Of a stretch of DNA of 42,963 nt, positions 7,810 to 15,475 are shown piece after piece (position 1 is the stretch's first letter; each line of letters begins with the position of its first letter). Below the pieces are notes generated by a model, which was not told the DNA's origin, searched no databases, and was given only the letters and a program-made list of their open reading frames with translations. The position numbers and the translations under genes were made by a program. Origin of the DNA: an uncultured Clostridia bacterium (GTDB lineage: Bacteria > Bacillota > Clostridia > Saccharofermentanales > Saccharofermentanaceae); NCBI GenBank assembly GCA_947165785.1, contig CAMVBS010000014.1, forward strand, positions 1 to 42,963, read 5' to 3'.

Positions 7810-8445
7810 ATGGCAAAGCTTACAAAAGCCCAGTTGGTTGAGAAATATGTTTCCATGATGGAGTTCGAGAACAAAGCATGGAAGAACGGATATAAACTCG
7901 TTGCAGGTATAGATGAGGCGGGAAGAGGACCTCTTGCAGGGCCTGTAGTTGCAGCTGCCTGTATCCTTGATCCGAAGGAACTCATACTCGGCCTTGATGA
8001 TTCAAAGAAACTTTCCGAGAAGAAAAGGGAAGAACTGTTCGAAGTCATAAAGGAGAAGGCTTTGTGCTATGCCGTCGTAGCAAAAGGACCTGATGTCATT
8101 GATGAGATCAATATCCTGGAAGCGACCAAGCAGGCAATGCGTGAGTGCGTTTTAAACCTGGAGAATAAGCCTGACCTTCTGCTTATCGATGCAGTCAAGC
8201 TCGAGGGAACAGGCGTTGATATCGAACCCATTATCAAGGGCGATGCGAAGTCTAATTCGATCGCGGCAGCTTCTATCCTTGCAAAGGTAACAAGGGATCA
8301 TATTATGATCGAATATGACAAGGAATATCCGGGATACGGCTTTGCCAAGCACAAAGGTTATGGAACAAAGGATCATTATGCCGCAATAAGAGAACACGGC
8401 ATGACACCGATCCACAGAAGATCATTTCTTAAAGTCATTCACTGA
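7810..8445 (+). CDS. rnhB: Ribonuclease HII
   Basis: Removes ribonucleotides from DNA and the RNA strand of RNA-DNA hybrids. The catalytic GIDEAGRGPLAGPVV motif (Asp35-Glu36), DDSKKLSEKKRE, the third acidic residue in LLIDAVKL and GDAKSNSIAAASILAKVTRD are all present in order. The length of 211 residues is normal. It starts one base after rbgA ends. Its 3' end overlaps the end of the convergent EAL-domain gene by seven bases, with no terminator hairpin between them. Confidence 0.95.
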   Translation: MAKLTKAQLVEKYVSMMEFENKAWKNGYKLVAGIDEAGRGPLAGPVVAAACILDPKELILGLDDSKKLSEKKREELFEVIKEKALCYAVVAKGPDVIDEINILEATKQAMRECVLNLENKPDLLLIDAVKLEGTGVDIEPIIKGDAKSNSIAAASILAKVTRDHIMIEYDKEYPGYGFAKHKGYGTKDHYAAIREHGMTPIHRRSFLKVIH

Positions 8446-10091
8446 TTCTTGAGCTTGTTGGCGAAGAAGCGCTCTGAAAGAGGCTTATCAAAGTAGATGC
8501 TCTGGAAAGTATTGCAACCGAACTCTTTAAGTTCCTTGATGAGCGTATCATCTGCAATCCCTTCAACGATGACATCTATATCAAGATCCATTGCAAGTCT
8601 GATCGCATTCTTAAGAACGATGAGCTTCTTGCTGTCCGTAATATCAATGGATCTGTAATCGATCTTTACGTAATCGAATGTACAATCCATAAATGTCTTA
8701 TATGAGAAGAATACATCAGAACAGTTATCAAGACCTACGCGGATACCGTTATTCCTGAGCTGAGTAATGGTGTACTTCGTAAGTTCCGGTTCGTTTGTAA
8801 AAGCAGTTTCTATGAACTCGATCATGATAGAAGAATGATCAAGACCGTACTTATCGATGGTAGTAATGATCTTCTCGGCAAGATCAGGGATCTTAAGATC
8901 GAACTCGGAGATGTTACAGGATACAGGAACTATATTAAGTCCGTCATTTTTCCATTCAGAGAGCTTCTCGCATACTTTTTCCAATACGTAGAAATCGATA
9001 TCGGAAATAAATCTGCTCCTCTCTGCAATAGGAATTATCTCTACAGGAGTGATCATCCTGTCTTCACGTCTCCAACGAAGCAGAGCTTCAGCTCCGGACA
9101 AAGTAACCTTGTCATCATTAAGGCTTACATAAGGCTGATAATATACAAGGAGCTTGCCTGAATCGAGATCGTTACGAAGCTCGTTCTCGAGAGAATCCCT
9201 GCTGCTTGTCATCATCGTTCCGATATGCTCGTCATAGAAAACTATAGGCGGATTATTCGGCGTTGTCTTTGTAAGCGAGAATGTTGCGCATATAGCGGCC
9301 ATGATCCTGTCAGGAGTATCAAGAAGTGAATCGATCTCGGCAATTCCTGCACGGAGCGATACAGTATAGATAATCCTGTCAGTACCGTAAGTAAGGTCGA
9401 TAGGGAAGGCACTTATGAGATCGACATACTTCTGAAGGTTCTCCTTAAGCGCGATCATCGTAAAGAAATCGCCGCCGAGTCTTGAAAGGCACTCACCGTT
9501 TTCCTTATCGAGAGTATTATCGAGGTTAACTGCAAGATATTTGATTATCTCATCAGTAGCATAATTTCCGAAAACGTTATTCAGGAAACGGCAATTACGG
9601 ATATTCATGTAGAATGCGGCATAGTTACCGATCTTCTTGGTGGCACAGAGCTGACCAAGGTGTCTTAAGAAATAGTTCTGGTTATGGATGCCGGTCATCT
9701 GATCGTGCATCAGGTTGTAACTTGCCTGAGTAGAGAGGATAAAGCAGTTAACGGATCTGAATATTGTTCTGTCCCAAACGTCGAGGTAGAACTGCTTATC
9801 TTCGCTTACCGAAGTCGAACCGTCCTTGAAGAACGTCCTGATCTCGGCAACCTTAAAGAGGTTCTCAAAATGATATGAATGGTGTTCAGAGGAAACCGGT
9901 TCTGAATAATCACAGATGATATATGGTTCTTCAGGAGTTCCGTTCTTATACGTAATGAAATCGCATCTGGCAATGCCAAGTTCAGATGCGTAGAACTTTA
10001 CGGCTTCTATATCCGTTAACGGATTACCTTCGAGCGTAAAGGACATACATGCATCGAAAAATTCGATAAATTCATTACGTGAAACAGCCAT
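8439..10091 (-). CDS. Degenerate GGDEF-EAL domain protein
   Basis: A 550-residue cytoplasmic protein: an N-terminal region of about 125 residues with no clear domain, a degenerate GGDEF domain (about 125-290) and an EAL domain (about 300-548). The GGDEF signature reads GGDFF (206-210), so cyclase activity is unlikely. In the EAL domain the EALLRW motif (Glu335), Asn393, Glu425, Lys477, Glu510 and Gln530 are kept. However, the DDFGTGYSS loop is replaced by DNCSDVFFS (455-463), with Asn in place of the second metal-binding Asp, and EGVE became EGIA. It is probably a weak or inactive c-di-GMP phosphodiesterase, possibly a c-di-GMP sensor. A GGAGG site precedes the ATG. Confidence 0.88.
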   Translation of the reverse strand: MAVSRNEFIEFFDACMSFTLEGNPLTDIEAVKFYASELGIARCDFITYKNGTPEEPYIICDYSEPVSSEHHSYHFENLFKVAEIRTFFKDGSTSVSEDKQFYLDVWDRTIFRSVNCFILSTQASYNLMHDQMTGIHNQNYFLRHLGQLCATKKIGNYAAFYMNIRNCRFLNNVFGNYATDEIIKYLAVNLDNTLDKENGECLSRLGGDFFTMIALKENLQKYVDLISAFPIDLTYGTDRIIYTVSLRAGIAEIDSLLDTPDRIMAAICATFSLTKTTPNNPPIVFYDEHIGTMMTSSRDSLENELRNDLDSGKLLVYYQPYVSLNDDKVTLSGAEALLRWRREDRMITPVEIIPIAERSRFISDIDFYVLEKVCEKLSEWKNDGLNIVPVSCNISEFDLKIPDLAEKIITTIDKYGLDHSSIMIEFIETAFTNEPELTKYTITQLRNNGIRVGLDNCSDVFFSYKTFMDCTFDYVKIDYRSIDITDSKKLIVLKNAIRLAMDLDIDVIVEGIADDTLIKELKEFGCNTFQSIYFDKPLSERFFANKLKNQ

Positions 10092-10113
10092 AATATACCT
10101 CCATTTCCTATTT

Positions 10114-10129
10114 TATAGTGAATACTATA
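10114..10129 (-). promoter_or_regulatory. Inverted repeat over the EAL-gene promoter region
   Basis: TATAGT-N4-ACTATA, a perfect 6-base inverted repeat, 23 bases upstream of the EAL gene's start. On the minus strand it overlaps a candidate -10 (TATAAA) with TTGAAG as a possible -35 15 bases away. It looks like a repressor operator, but no regulator is identified. Confidence 0.4.
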
Positions 10130-10211
10130 TATCTTCAATAAGGTAAAAAAAGATTTTTGTCTATAAAATTTATCATTTTTGACACCGGGCTGATTTCTGC
10201 AAATAAACTTT

Positions 10212-10239
10212 TTGCCAATTCCGTATTTTGAGATATAAT
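10212..10239 (+). promoter_or_regulatory. Sigma-A promoter of pnp
   Basis: TTGCCA (10212-10217) and TATAAT (10234-10239), spacer 16 bases, about 110 bases upstream of the pnp start codon. Confidence 0.75.
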
Positions 10240-10244
10240 ATACA

Positions 10245-10350
10245 GGTCGATTTAAACAAAGGGGTGTAGTGTGTAGATTGATATCCCGAACACGTGTCGG
10301 AATGTGAATCTGCAAGCTACTCCCTTAGTAAATTATTAAAGGAGAAAATT
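10245..10350 (+). promoter_or_regulatory. Structured 5' leader of pnp
   Basis: About 100 untranslated bases between the promoter and the pnp ribosome binding site. CCGA and TCGG around an ACACGTG loop form an inner hairpin. GTAG/CTAC and GATT/AATC segments flanking it can extend the fold. In other bacteria pnp leaders are targets of RNase-dependent autoregulation by PNPase, and that role is inferred here by analogy only. Confidence 0.4.
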
Positions 10351-12603
10351 ATGCAAAAGATTTTCGAGACAACCATTGCAGGTCGTCCTTTTGTTGTTGA
10401 GACAGGAAGACTTGCTCAGTTTGCTAACGGTTCAGTACTTGCTAAGTACGGCGACACAACGATCCTTTCAACAGTTACAGCTTCTGAGAAGCCAAAGGAA
10501 GGCATTGATTTCTTCCCGCTCTCTGTTGATTACGAAGAGAAGCTCTACGCTGTAGGTAAGATCCCTGGCGGTTACATCAAGCGTGAGGGAAGACCTTCTG
10601 AGAAGGCTATCCTTACATCACGTGTTATTGACCGTCCTATCAGACCTTTGTTCCCTAAGGACCTTCGTAACGATGTTGTAGTTTCTAACCTCGTTTTGTC
10701 TGTTGATCAGGATTGTTCACCTGAGATTACAGCTATGATCGGTACATCCATCGCTATCGCTATTTCCGATATCCCGTGGAAGGGACCTATCGGTGGTGTA
10801 GTTCTCGGTCTTATCGATGGTAAGACAGTTATCAACCCTACAGAAGAGCAGAGAAAGATCTCTGACATGTACGTAACACTTGCATGTACAGAGAAGAAGA
10901 TCTGCATGGTTGAGGCAGGTGCTAACGAGGTACCTGATGATGTAATGCTTCAGGCTATCGCAGACGGTCACGAAGTATGTAAGGAGATCTGTAAGTTCAT
11001 CAACGGTATCGTTGCTGAGATCGGTAAGCCGAAGTTCACATACGATTCCGCAGATGTTCCTGAAGAGATCTTCGCTATGGTTAAGGAATATGGCTGGGAC
11101 AAGATGCGTCAGGCAGTTCTTTCTGATGATAAGAGCGTAAGAGATGCTAATGTTGCAGCACTTCAGGAAGAGGTCGTAAACCTCCTCGAAGAGAAGGAAG
11201 AGGGTCTTTCTTCATGGGCTCCGGATGCTATCTACAAGCTCGAGAAGAAGGTCGTTCGTGATTATCTCTTCAGAGAGCATGTTCGTGTTGACGGTCGTGC
11301 ACTTGATCAGATCCGTCCTCTTTCCTGTGATGTAGGAATCATCCCAAGGGTTCACGGTTCTTCTCTCTTCCAGAGAGGTCAGACACAGGTCGTAAATATC
11401 TGTACTCTTGCTCCTTTGTCTGAGGCTCAGAATCTTGAGGGTCTTGATACTGATAACACAAAGAGATACATGCACCACTATAACTTCCCTGGTTATTCCG
11501 TAGGTGAGGCTAAGGCTTCCAGATCTCCTGGACGTCGTGAGATCGGTCACGGTGCTCTTGCTGAGAGATCTTTGATCCCTGTACTTCCTTCTGAGGAAGA
11601 GTTCCCATATGCGATCAGAACAGTTTCTGAGATCACTATGAGTAACGGTTCTACATCCCAGGGCTCTGTTTGTGCATCCACACTTTCTCTCATGGATGCA
11701 GGTGTTCCGATCAAGAGACCTGTTGCAGGTATTTCTTCAGGATTGATCGTTAATGAAGAAAATGACGAGGACTTCCTCGTATTCATGGATATCCAGGGCA
11801 TCGAGGACTTCTTCGGTGATATGGACTTTAAGGTTGCTGGTACTACAGAAGGTATCACATCCATCCAGGTAGATATCAAGGTTGAAGGTCTTTCACTCGA
11901 TATCATCAAGGCAGCTTTTGCTATGACTAAGAAGGGAAGACTTCAGATCATCAATGATATCCTCCTTCCTAGGATCTCTGCTCCACGTGAGGATCTTTCA
12001 CCTTATGCTCCAAGGATCGTATCCATGCAGATCCCTGTAGACAAGATCCGTGAAGTAATCGGTTCAGGCGGAAAGGTCATCAACAAGATCATTGCTGATA
12101 CAGGCGCTCAGATCGATATCAACGATGAGGGTAAGCTTTACATCTCTACACCTGATCTTGAGAAGGCTGATAAGGCTAAGAAGATTATCAACGGCATCAT
12201 TTCCGATCCTGAGGTAGGTGCTGAGTTCGAAGGTACAGTTACAAGACTTATGGACTTCGGTGCTTTCGTTGAGTTCATTCCTGGTAAGGAAGGTCTCGTT
12301 CATATCAGTAAGCTCGCTTGGAATCGCGTAGATAAGGTTGAGGATGTAGTTCACGAGGGTGATAAGGTTCGTGTTAAGGTTATCGAGATCGATAATCAGG
12401 GCAGGATCAATCTCTCTATCAGAGATACACTTCCAAAGCCGGAGGGATTCGTTGAGGAAGAGCCACGTAAGCGTGAGCCTAGAAACCGTGATCGTCGCGG
12501 TGGCTTTAACGGTGGTAACCGCGAGAGAAGGAACTTCGATCGTAAGGATAACAACGAAGGCGGCGACGACGAGCAGAAGAAGGGCAGAAGAATCGAATTC
12601 TGA
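10351..12603 (+). CDS. pnp: Polyribonucleotide nucleotidyltransferase (PNPase)
   Basis: Phosphorolytic 3'-5' exoribonuclease of mRNA turnover. Two RNase PH-like domains (about residues 10-220 and 300-530) are recognisable, with the second containing SPGRREIGHGALAERSL. The KH domain (IPVDKIREVIGSGGKVINKI) and the S1 domain (GTVTRLMDFGAFVEFIPGKEGLVHIS) follow. The last 50 residues are rich in Arg, Asn, Gly and Glu, a disordered tail likely for RNA contact. Translated from the ATG at 10351 it has 750 residues; AAAGGAG lies just upstream. The 19-residue upstream extension in the same frame lies in the structured leader and is not coding. Codon use is strongly biased, as for a highly expressed gene. 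Confidence 0.96.
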   Translation: MQKIFETTIAGRPFVVETGRLAQFANGSVLAKYGDTTILSTVTASEKPKEGIDFFPLSVDYEEKLYAVGKIPGGYIKREGRPSEKAILTSRVIDRPIRPLFPKDLRNDVVVSNLVLSVDQDCSPEITAMIGTSIAIAISDIPWKGPIGGVVLGLIDGKTVINPTEEQRKISDMYVTLACTEKKICMVEAGANEVPDDVMLQAIADGHEVCKEICKFINGIVAEIGKPKFTYDSADVPEEIFAMVKEYGWDKMRQAVLSDDKSVRDANVAALQEEVVNLLEEKEEGLSSWAPDAIYKLEKKVVRDYLFREHVRVDGRALDQIRPLSCDVGIIPRVHGSSLFQRGQTQVVNICTLAPLSEAQNLEGLDTDNTKRYMHHYNFPGYSVGEAKASRSPGRREIGHGALAERSLIPVLPSEEEFPYAIRTVSEITMSNGSTSQGSVCASTLSLMDAGVPIKRPVAGISSGLIVNEENDEDFLVFMDIQGIEDFFGDMDFKVAGTTEGITSIQVDIKVEGLSLDIIKAAFAMTKKGRLQIINDILLPRISAPREDLSPYAPRIVSMQIPVDKIREVIGSGGKVINKIIADTGAQIDINDEGKLYISTPDLEKADKAKKIINGIISDPEVGAEFEGTVTRLMDFGAFVEFIPGKEGLVHISKLAWNRVDKVEDVVHEGDKVRVKVIEIDNQGRINLSIRDTLPKPEGFVEEEPRKREPRNRDRRGGFNGGNRERRNFDRKDNNEGGDDEQKKGRRIEF

Positions 12604-12620
12604 TAATCTTTGATCTGTCA

Positions 12621-12655
12621 CGGGGCTGTTTCAATTGAGACAGCCTCGTTTTTTT
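12621..12655 (+). terminator. Rho-independent terminator after pnp
   Basis: CGGGGCTGTTTC pairs with GAGACAGCCTCG around an AATT loop and is followed by seven T. Confidence 0.94.
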
Positions 12656-12680
12656 ATGTCATTTCCCCCAAATGTCATAA
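12654..12680 (+). repeat. Inverted repeat between pnp and thiD
   Basis: TTATGTCATTT-CCCCC-AAATGTCATAA: two 11-base arms matching as an inverted repeat except at the central base, around a five-C loop. Each arm also holds a direct ATGTCAT. It overlaps the T run of the pnp terminator and lies upstream of the thiD -10 element (TATAAT, 12732-12737). It could be an operator or a second hairpin. Confidence 0.45.
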
Positions 12681-12731
12681 ATCAAAAATCTTTTAAATTT
12701 ATTTACGATTTATTAGGTTTATAAAAAAGAA

Positions 12732-12737
12732 TATAAT
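12732..12737 (+). promoter_or_regulatory. -10 element for thiD
   Basis: Perfect TATAAT 23 bases before the thiD start codon. The -35 region is AT-rich without a good consensus match. Confidence 0.45.
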
Positions 12738-12760
12738 CAAATTGAGTTGAGGTATACATT

Positions 12761-13549
12761 ATGAAAGTTGCACTTACCATTGCCGGCAGTGACTGTAGCG
12801 GTGGTGCCGGAATACAAGCTGACATCAAGACGATGATCGCAAATAAAGTGTATGCGATGAGCGCCATAACAGCTTTAACGGCTCAGAATACATTGGGCGT
12901 TTACGACATTATGAATGTTACACCCGAGTTTTTGAAGTCTCAGTTGGATGCGATCTTTACGGATATCTATCCGGATGCAGTAAAGATAGGAATGGTCTCA
13001 TCTTCTTCCTTGATTAATGTAATATCCGATTCGCTTAAGGAATATAAGGCGGGTAACATCGTTCTCGATCCTGTTATGGTTGCAACAAGCGGTTCCAAGC
13101 TTATAAGTGACGAAGCGATAGAAAGCTTAAAGACAAAGCTTATACCTCTTGCAACAGTCATTACTCCTAATATTCCGGAAGCTTTGGTCCTTACCGGCAA
13201 GCAGATCACTACAAAAAGCGAGATGGAATCTGCAGCTAAGGATATTTTCGAGAAGTACGGATGTGCTGTTCTTCTCAAGGGCGGTCACAGTATCAATGAT
13301 GCGAATGACTGTCTGTACGACGGAAACATTACGTGGTTTGAAGGTAAGAGGATAGATAATCCGAATACGCATGGAACGGGATGTACATTATCAAGTGCGA
13401 TCGCATCTAATCTTGCCAAAGGATGTGATCTTAAGACTTCGGTCGAGAAGGCAAAAAGATATATTTCGGGCGCACTGGAAGATATGCTCGATCTGGGAAA
13501 GGGATCCGGACCAATGAATCACGGATTTGCCATTAAGGAGGATTTTTGA
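12761..13549 (+). CDS. thiD: Hydroxymethylpyrimidine/phosphomethylpyrimidine kinase
   Basis: Ribokinase-like kinase that phosphorylates hydroxymethylpyrimidine twice in thiamine synthesis or salvage. The N-terminal TIAGSDCSGGAGIQADIKT (residues 6-24) is the ThiD signature. LDPVMVATSG (102-111) and HGTGCTLSSAIA, with the catalytic Cys at about 208 in GTGC, complete the site. The length of 262 residues is normal. GAGG sits ahead of the start. No other thiamine genes and no TPP riboswitch are visible nearby. Some close relatives act as pyridoxal kinases (PdxK-type), so B6 salvage is an alternative role. Confidence 0.88.
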   Translation: MKVALTIAGSDCSGGAGIQADIKTMIANKVYAMSAITALTAQNTLGVYDIMNVTPEFLKSQLDAIFTDIYPDAVKIGMVSSSSLINVISDSLKEYKAGNIVLDPVMVATSGSKLISDEAIESLKTKLIPLATVITPNIPEALVLTGKQITTKSEMESAAKDIFEKYGCAVLLKGGHSINDANDCLYDGNITWFEGKRIDNPNTHGTGCTLSSAIASNLAKGCDLKTSVEKAKRYISGALEDMLDLGKGSGPMNHGFAIKEDF

Positions 13550-13598
13550 TAAGGGATAACTGAGCGGTTAGATTTGTACAAAATGTAAATCTGTTAAG

Positions 13599-13617
13599 CA
13601 GTTGTTAACTGTTTTTT
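13599..13617 (+). terminator. Weak Rho-independent terminator after thiD
   Basis: Short stem CAGTT-GTT-AACTG followed by six T. The stem is only five bases, so termination may be partial. Confidence 0.5.
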
Positions 13618-13677
13618 ACCAAAAGTGAGCAATTGTTTCGACGTGATAAATTGATTGTGAAAGGTCGCCAAAACGCG

Positions 13678-13705
13678 TTGATTCAATGTTTTTTACAGAT
13701 AGAAT
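13678..13705 (+). promoter_or_regulatory. Promoter of the secreted transglutaminase-like gene
   Basis: TTGATT (13678-13683) and TAGAAT (13700-13705), spacer 16 bases, about 50 bases before the start codon. Confidence 0.5.
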
Positions 13706-13755
13706 GAGACTTATAGGGCAGTGTTTTTTGGTTGAATTGTTTGGGGGATTCAGGT

Positions 13756-15402
13756 ATGAAACAGACTACAAGAATCGTTGCTTTGGTAATGAGCGTTGTT
13801 GTTGCGGCAGGCTTGATTTTTGCTGTTCCGCAGAATGTAAGCGCCGGGACAAATGACAAGTACAATCATAAGTACGGCAATAAGAGTTATGGAGAGTATA
13901 CTCTCGTAAAGACAGAGACTGACGCCGTTTCACTTATCAAATTAAATTTCATTAACAGAAATACGGAATTTAAGTTCTACTATGTAAAGAACAGTATTAG
14001 TTCTGATAAGAATTACTTTAAGAATCTTACTAATACTGCACTAGTTCATGACCCGAGCACACCTAATGCAGGTGACTATCTTGCTAAGAGTTATGATACT
14101 TATACTTATTCCTACATGACATTCCCTGGCGGGTATAACAATACTGATCTTCACCTTGTTACTTTTAAGGTAAAGTATTATACGAACCTTTCTGAGGAAA
14201 ACAGGCTCAATAATTCCATTAATACAGTTCTGAACGAACTCGGTGTATATGGAATGAGCGATTATGATAAGATCGCAACTATCTATAGCTGGATCACAAA
14301 TAACATCATTTATGATTTTGATAATTCTCAGGTAGGATCCGCAACAAATAAGGACAGGAAAGCATATACCGCATATAATGCAATGATCAAAAGAACTGCT
14401 GTATGTCAGGGTATTGCAACTCTTTTTTATAGAATGCTCCTTACATGCGGTATAGATAACAGGATCGTATATTGGGACAATCATTGCTGGAACATCGTTA
14501 AGCTTGAAGGTAACTATTACTACTGTGACGTAACATGGGATCTCGGAACAGATTATTACGTATACTTCCTCGCAGGAAATACTAATGCTTTCCGTTATGA
14601 TCACCACCTTGATAATCAGGATATCAATCTCGGATACAAGGTTTCCGCTGTTGATTATAAGAGAGATTCCTCTAACATCTCTGCATTTGTATCAAGGCTT
14701 TATACAGTGGTTCTCGGAAGAGACGCTGAGACAGACGGCTTGAACTATTGGACAAACGAACTTAAGAACCAGAGGATCGACGGAGCTACAGCAGCAAGAA
14801 GCTTTATTAAGAGCGAAGAGTTCATCAGCAAGAACGTAAGTAACGAAGAGTATTTAAGGATTCTTTATTCCACATTCTTTGACAGGCAGATGGATGACGG
14901 CGGAAGAGATTACTGGCTCAGTCAGCTCGCATCAGGCGTCAGCAAGGATTCCGTTCTTGAAGGCTTTATCTATTCAAATGAGTGGAATGAAGTTTGTAAG
15001 GCATATGGCATCAAGTCCGGTGCACAGATCCCTTCGGCTCCTGTAGTAAATACTGCAGTCAGAGGCTTTGCCGAAAGGTTATATACAAAGGCTCTCGGAA
15101 GAGATGCTGAATCAGAGGGATTGGATTATTGGTATGGTGAACTCGTATCCGGAAGGATCACGGGAACCAATGCAGCATACGGTTTTGTATTCAGTGATGA
15201 ATATGTAAACGCAGGACACTCCGACTCCGAGTTCGTACAGATGCTATACAGATTGTTCATGGATCGTGAATATGATCAGGGCGGTTATGATTATTGGATG
15301 TCAAAGCTTGCAGCAGGAGAGTCAAGGATCAATGTATTCTACGGTTTCTGCTACTCTGAAGAATTCGCAAACATTTGCGATTCGTGTGGAATTGCCAGAT
15401 AA
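13756..15402 (+). CDS. Secreted transglutaminase-like protein with DUF4214 repeats
   Basis: A 548-residue exported protein. Residues 1-30 form a signal peptide (basic start, hydrophobic core, probable cleavage after VSA). A transglutaminase/protease-like core lies at about residues 165-265 with a visible Cys217 (AVCQGIA), His243 (NHCWNIV) and Asp258 (YYCDVTWD) triad. From about residue 305 to the end are two DUF4214 modules, each with two roughly 50-residue units of the type FVxRLYxxxLGRDAExxGLxYW. I start at the ATG at 13756; the upstream TTG would disrupt the signal peptide. The transglutaminase fold in such proteins often acts as a peptidase or crosslinker at the cell surface; the substrate is unknown. 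Confidence 0.88.
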   Translation: MKQTTRIVALVMSVVVAAGLIFAVPQNVSAGTNDKYNHKYGNKSYGEYTLVKTETDAVSLIKLNFINRNTEFKFYYVKNSISSDKNYFKNLTNTALVHDPSTPNAGDYLAKSYDTYTYSYMTFPGGYNNTDLHLVTFKVKYYTNLSEENRLNNSINTVLNELGVYGMSDYDKIATIYSWITNNIIYDFDNSQVGSATNKDRKAYTAYNAMIKRTAVCQGIATLFYRMLLTCGIDNRIVYWDNHCWNIVKLEGNYYYCDVTWDLGTDYYVYFLAGNTNAFRYDHHLDNQDINLGYKVSAVDYKRDSSNISAFVSRLYTVVLGRDAETDGLNYWTNELKNQRIDGATAARSFIKSEEFISKNVSNEEYLRILYSTFFDRQMDDGGRDYWLSQLASGVSKDSVLEGFIYSNEWNEVCKAYGIKSGAQIPSAPVVNTAVRGFAERLYTKALGRDAESEGLDYWYGELVSGRITGTNAAYGFVFSDEYVNAGHSDSEFVQMLYRLFMDREYDQGGYDYWMSKLAAGESRINVFYGFCYSEEFANICDSCGIAR

Positions 15403-15436
15403 CACCGGAACCTTAAAGTTCTATCAATCTACCCAT

Positions 15437-15470
15437 CAGAGGGCTGTGTGTATTAACACATGGCCCTCTG
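15437..15470. terminator. Shared hairpin between convergent genes
   Basis: CAGAGGGC pairs with GCCCTCTG, extended through two G-U pairs and TGTG/CACA to about 14 pairs around a TATTAA loop. It sits between the ends of the transglutaminase-like gene and the convergent histidine kinase gene. The T tract is weak on both sides, so it may act as a transcript-end stabiliser as well as a terminator. Confidence 0.6.
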
Positions 15471-15475
15471 ATAAT

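Noticed and set aside
10294-10350. 19-codon upstream extension of the pnp frame
   Set aside because: It lies in the structured leader and lacks a ribosome binding site; ATG 10351 has AAAGGAG and matches the family N-terminus.
12064-12621. 185-codon frame antisense to the 3' part of pnp
   Set aside because: Shadow frame with no recognisable domain; it overlaps the pnp KH/S1 coding region.
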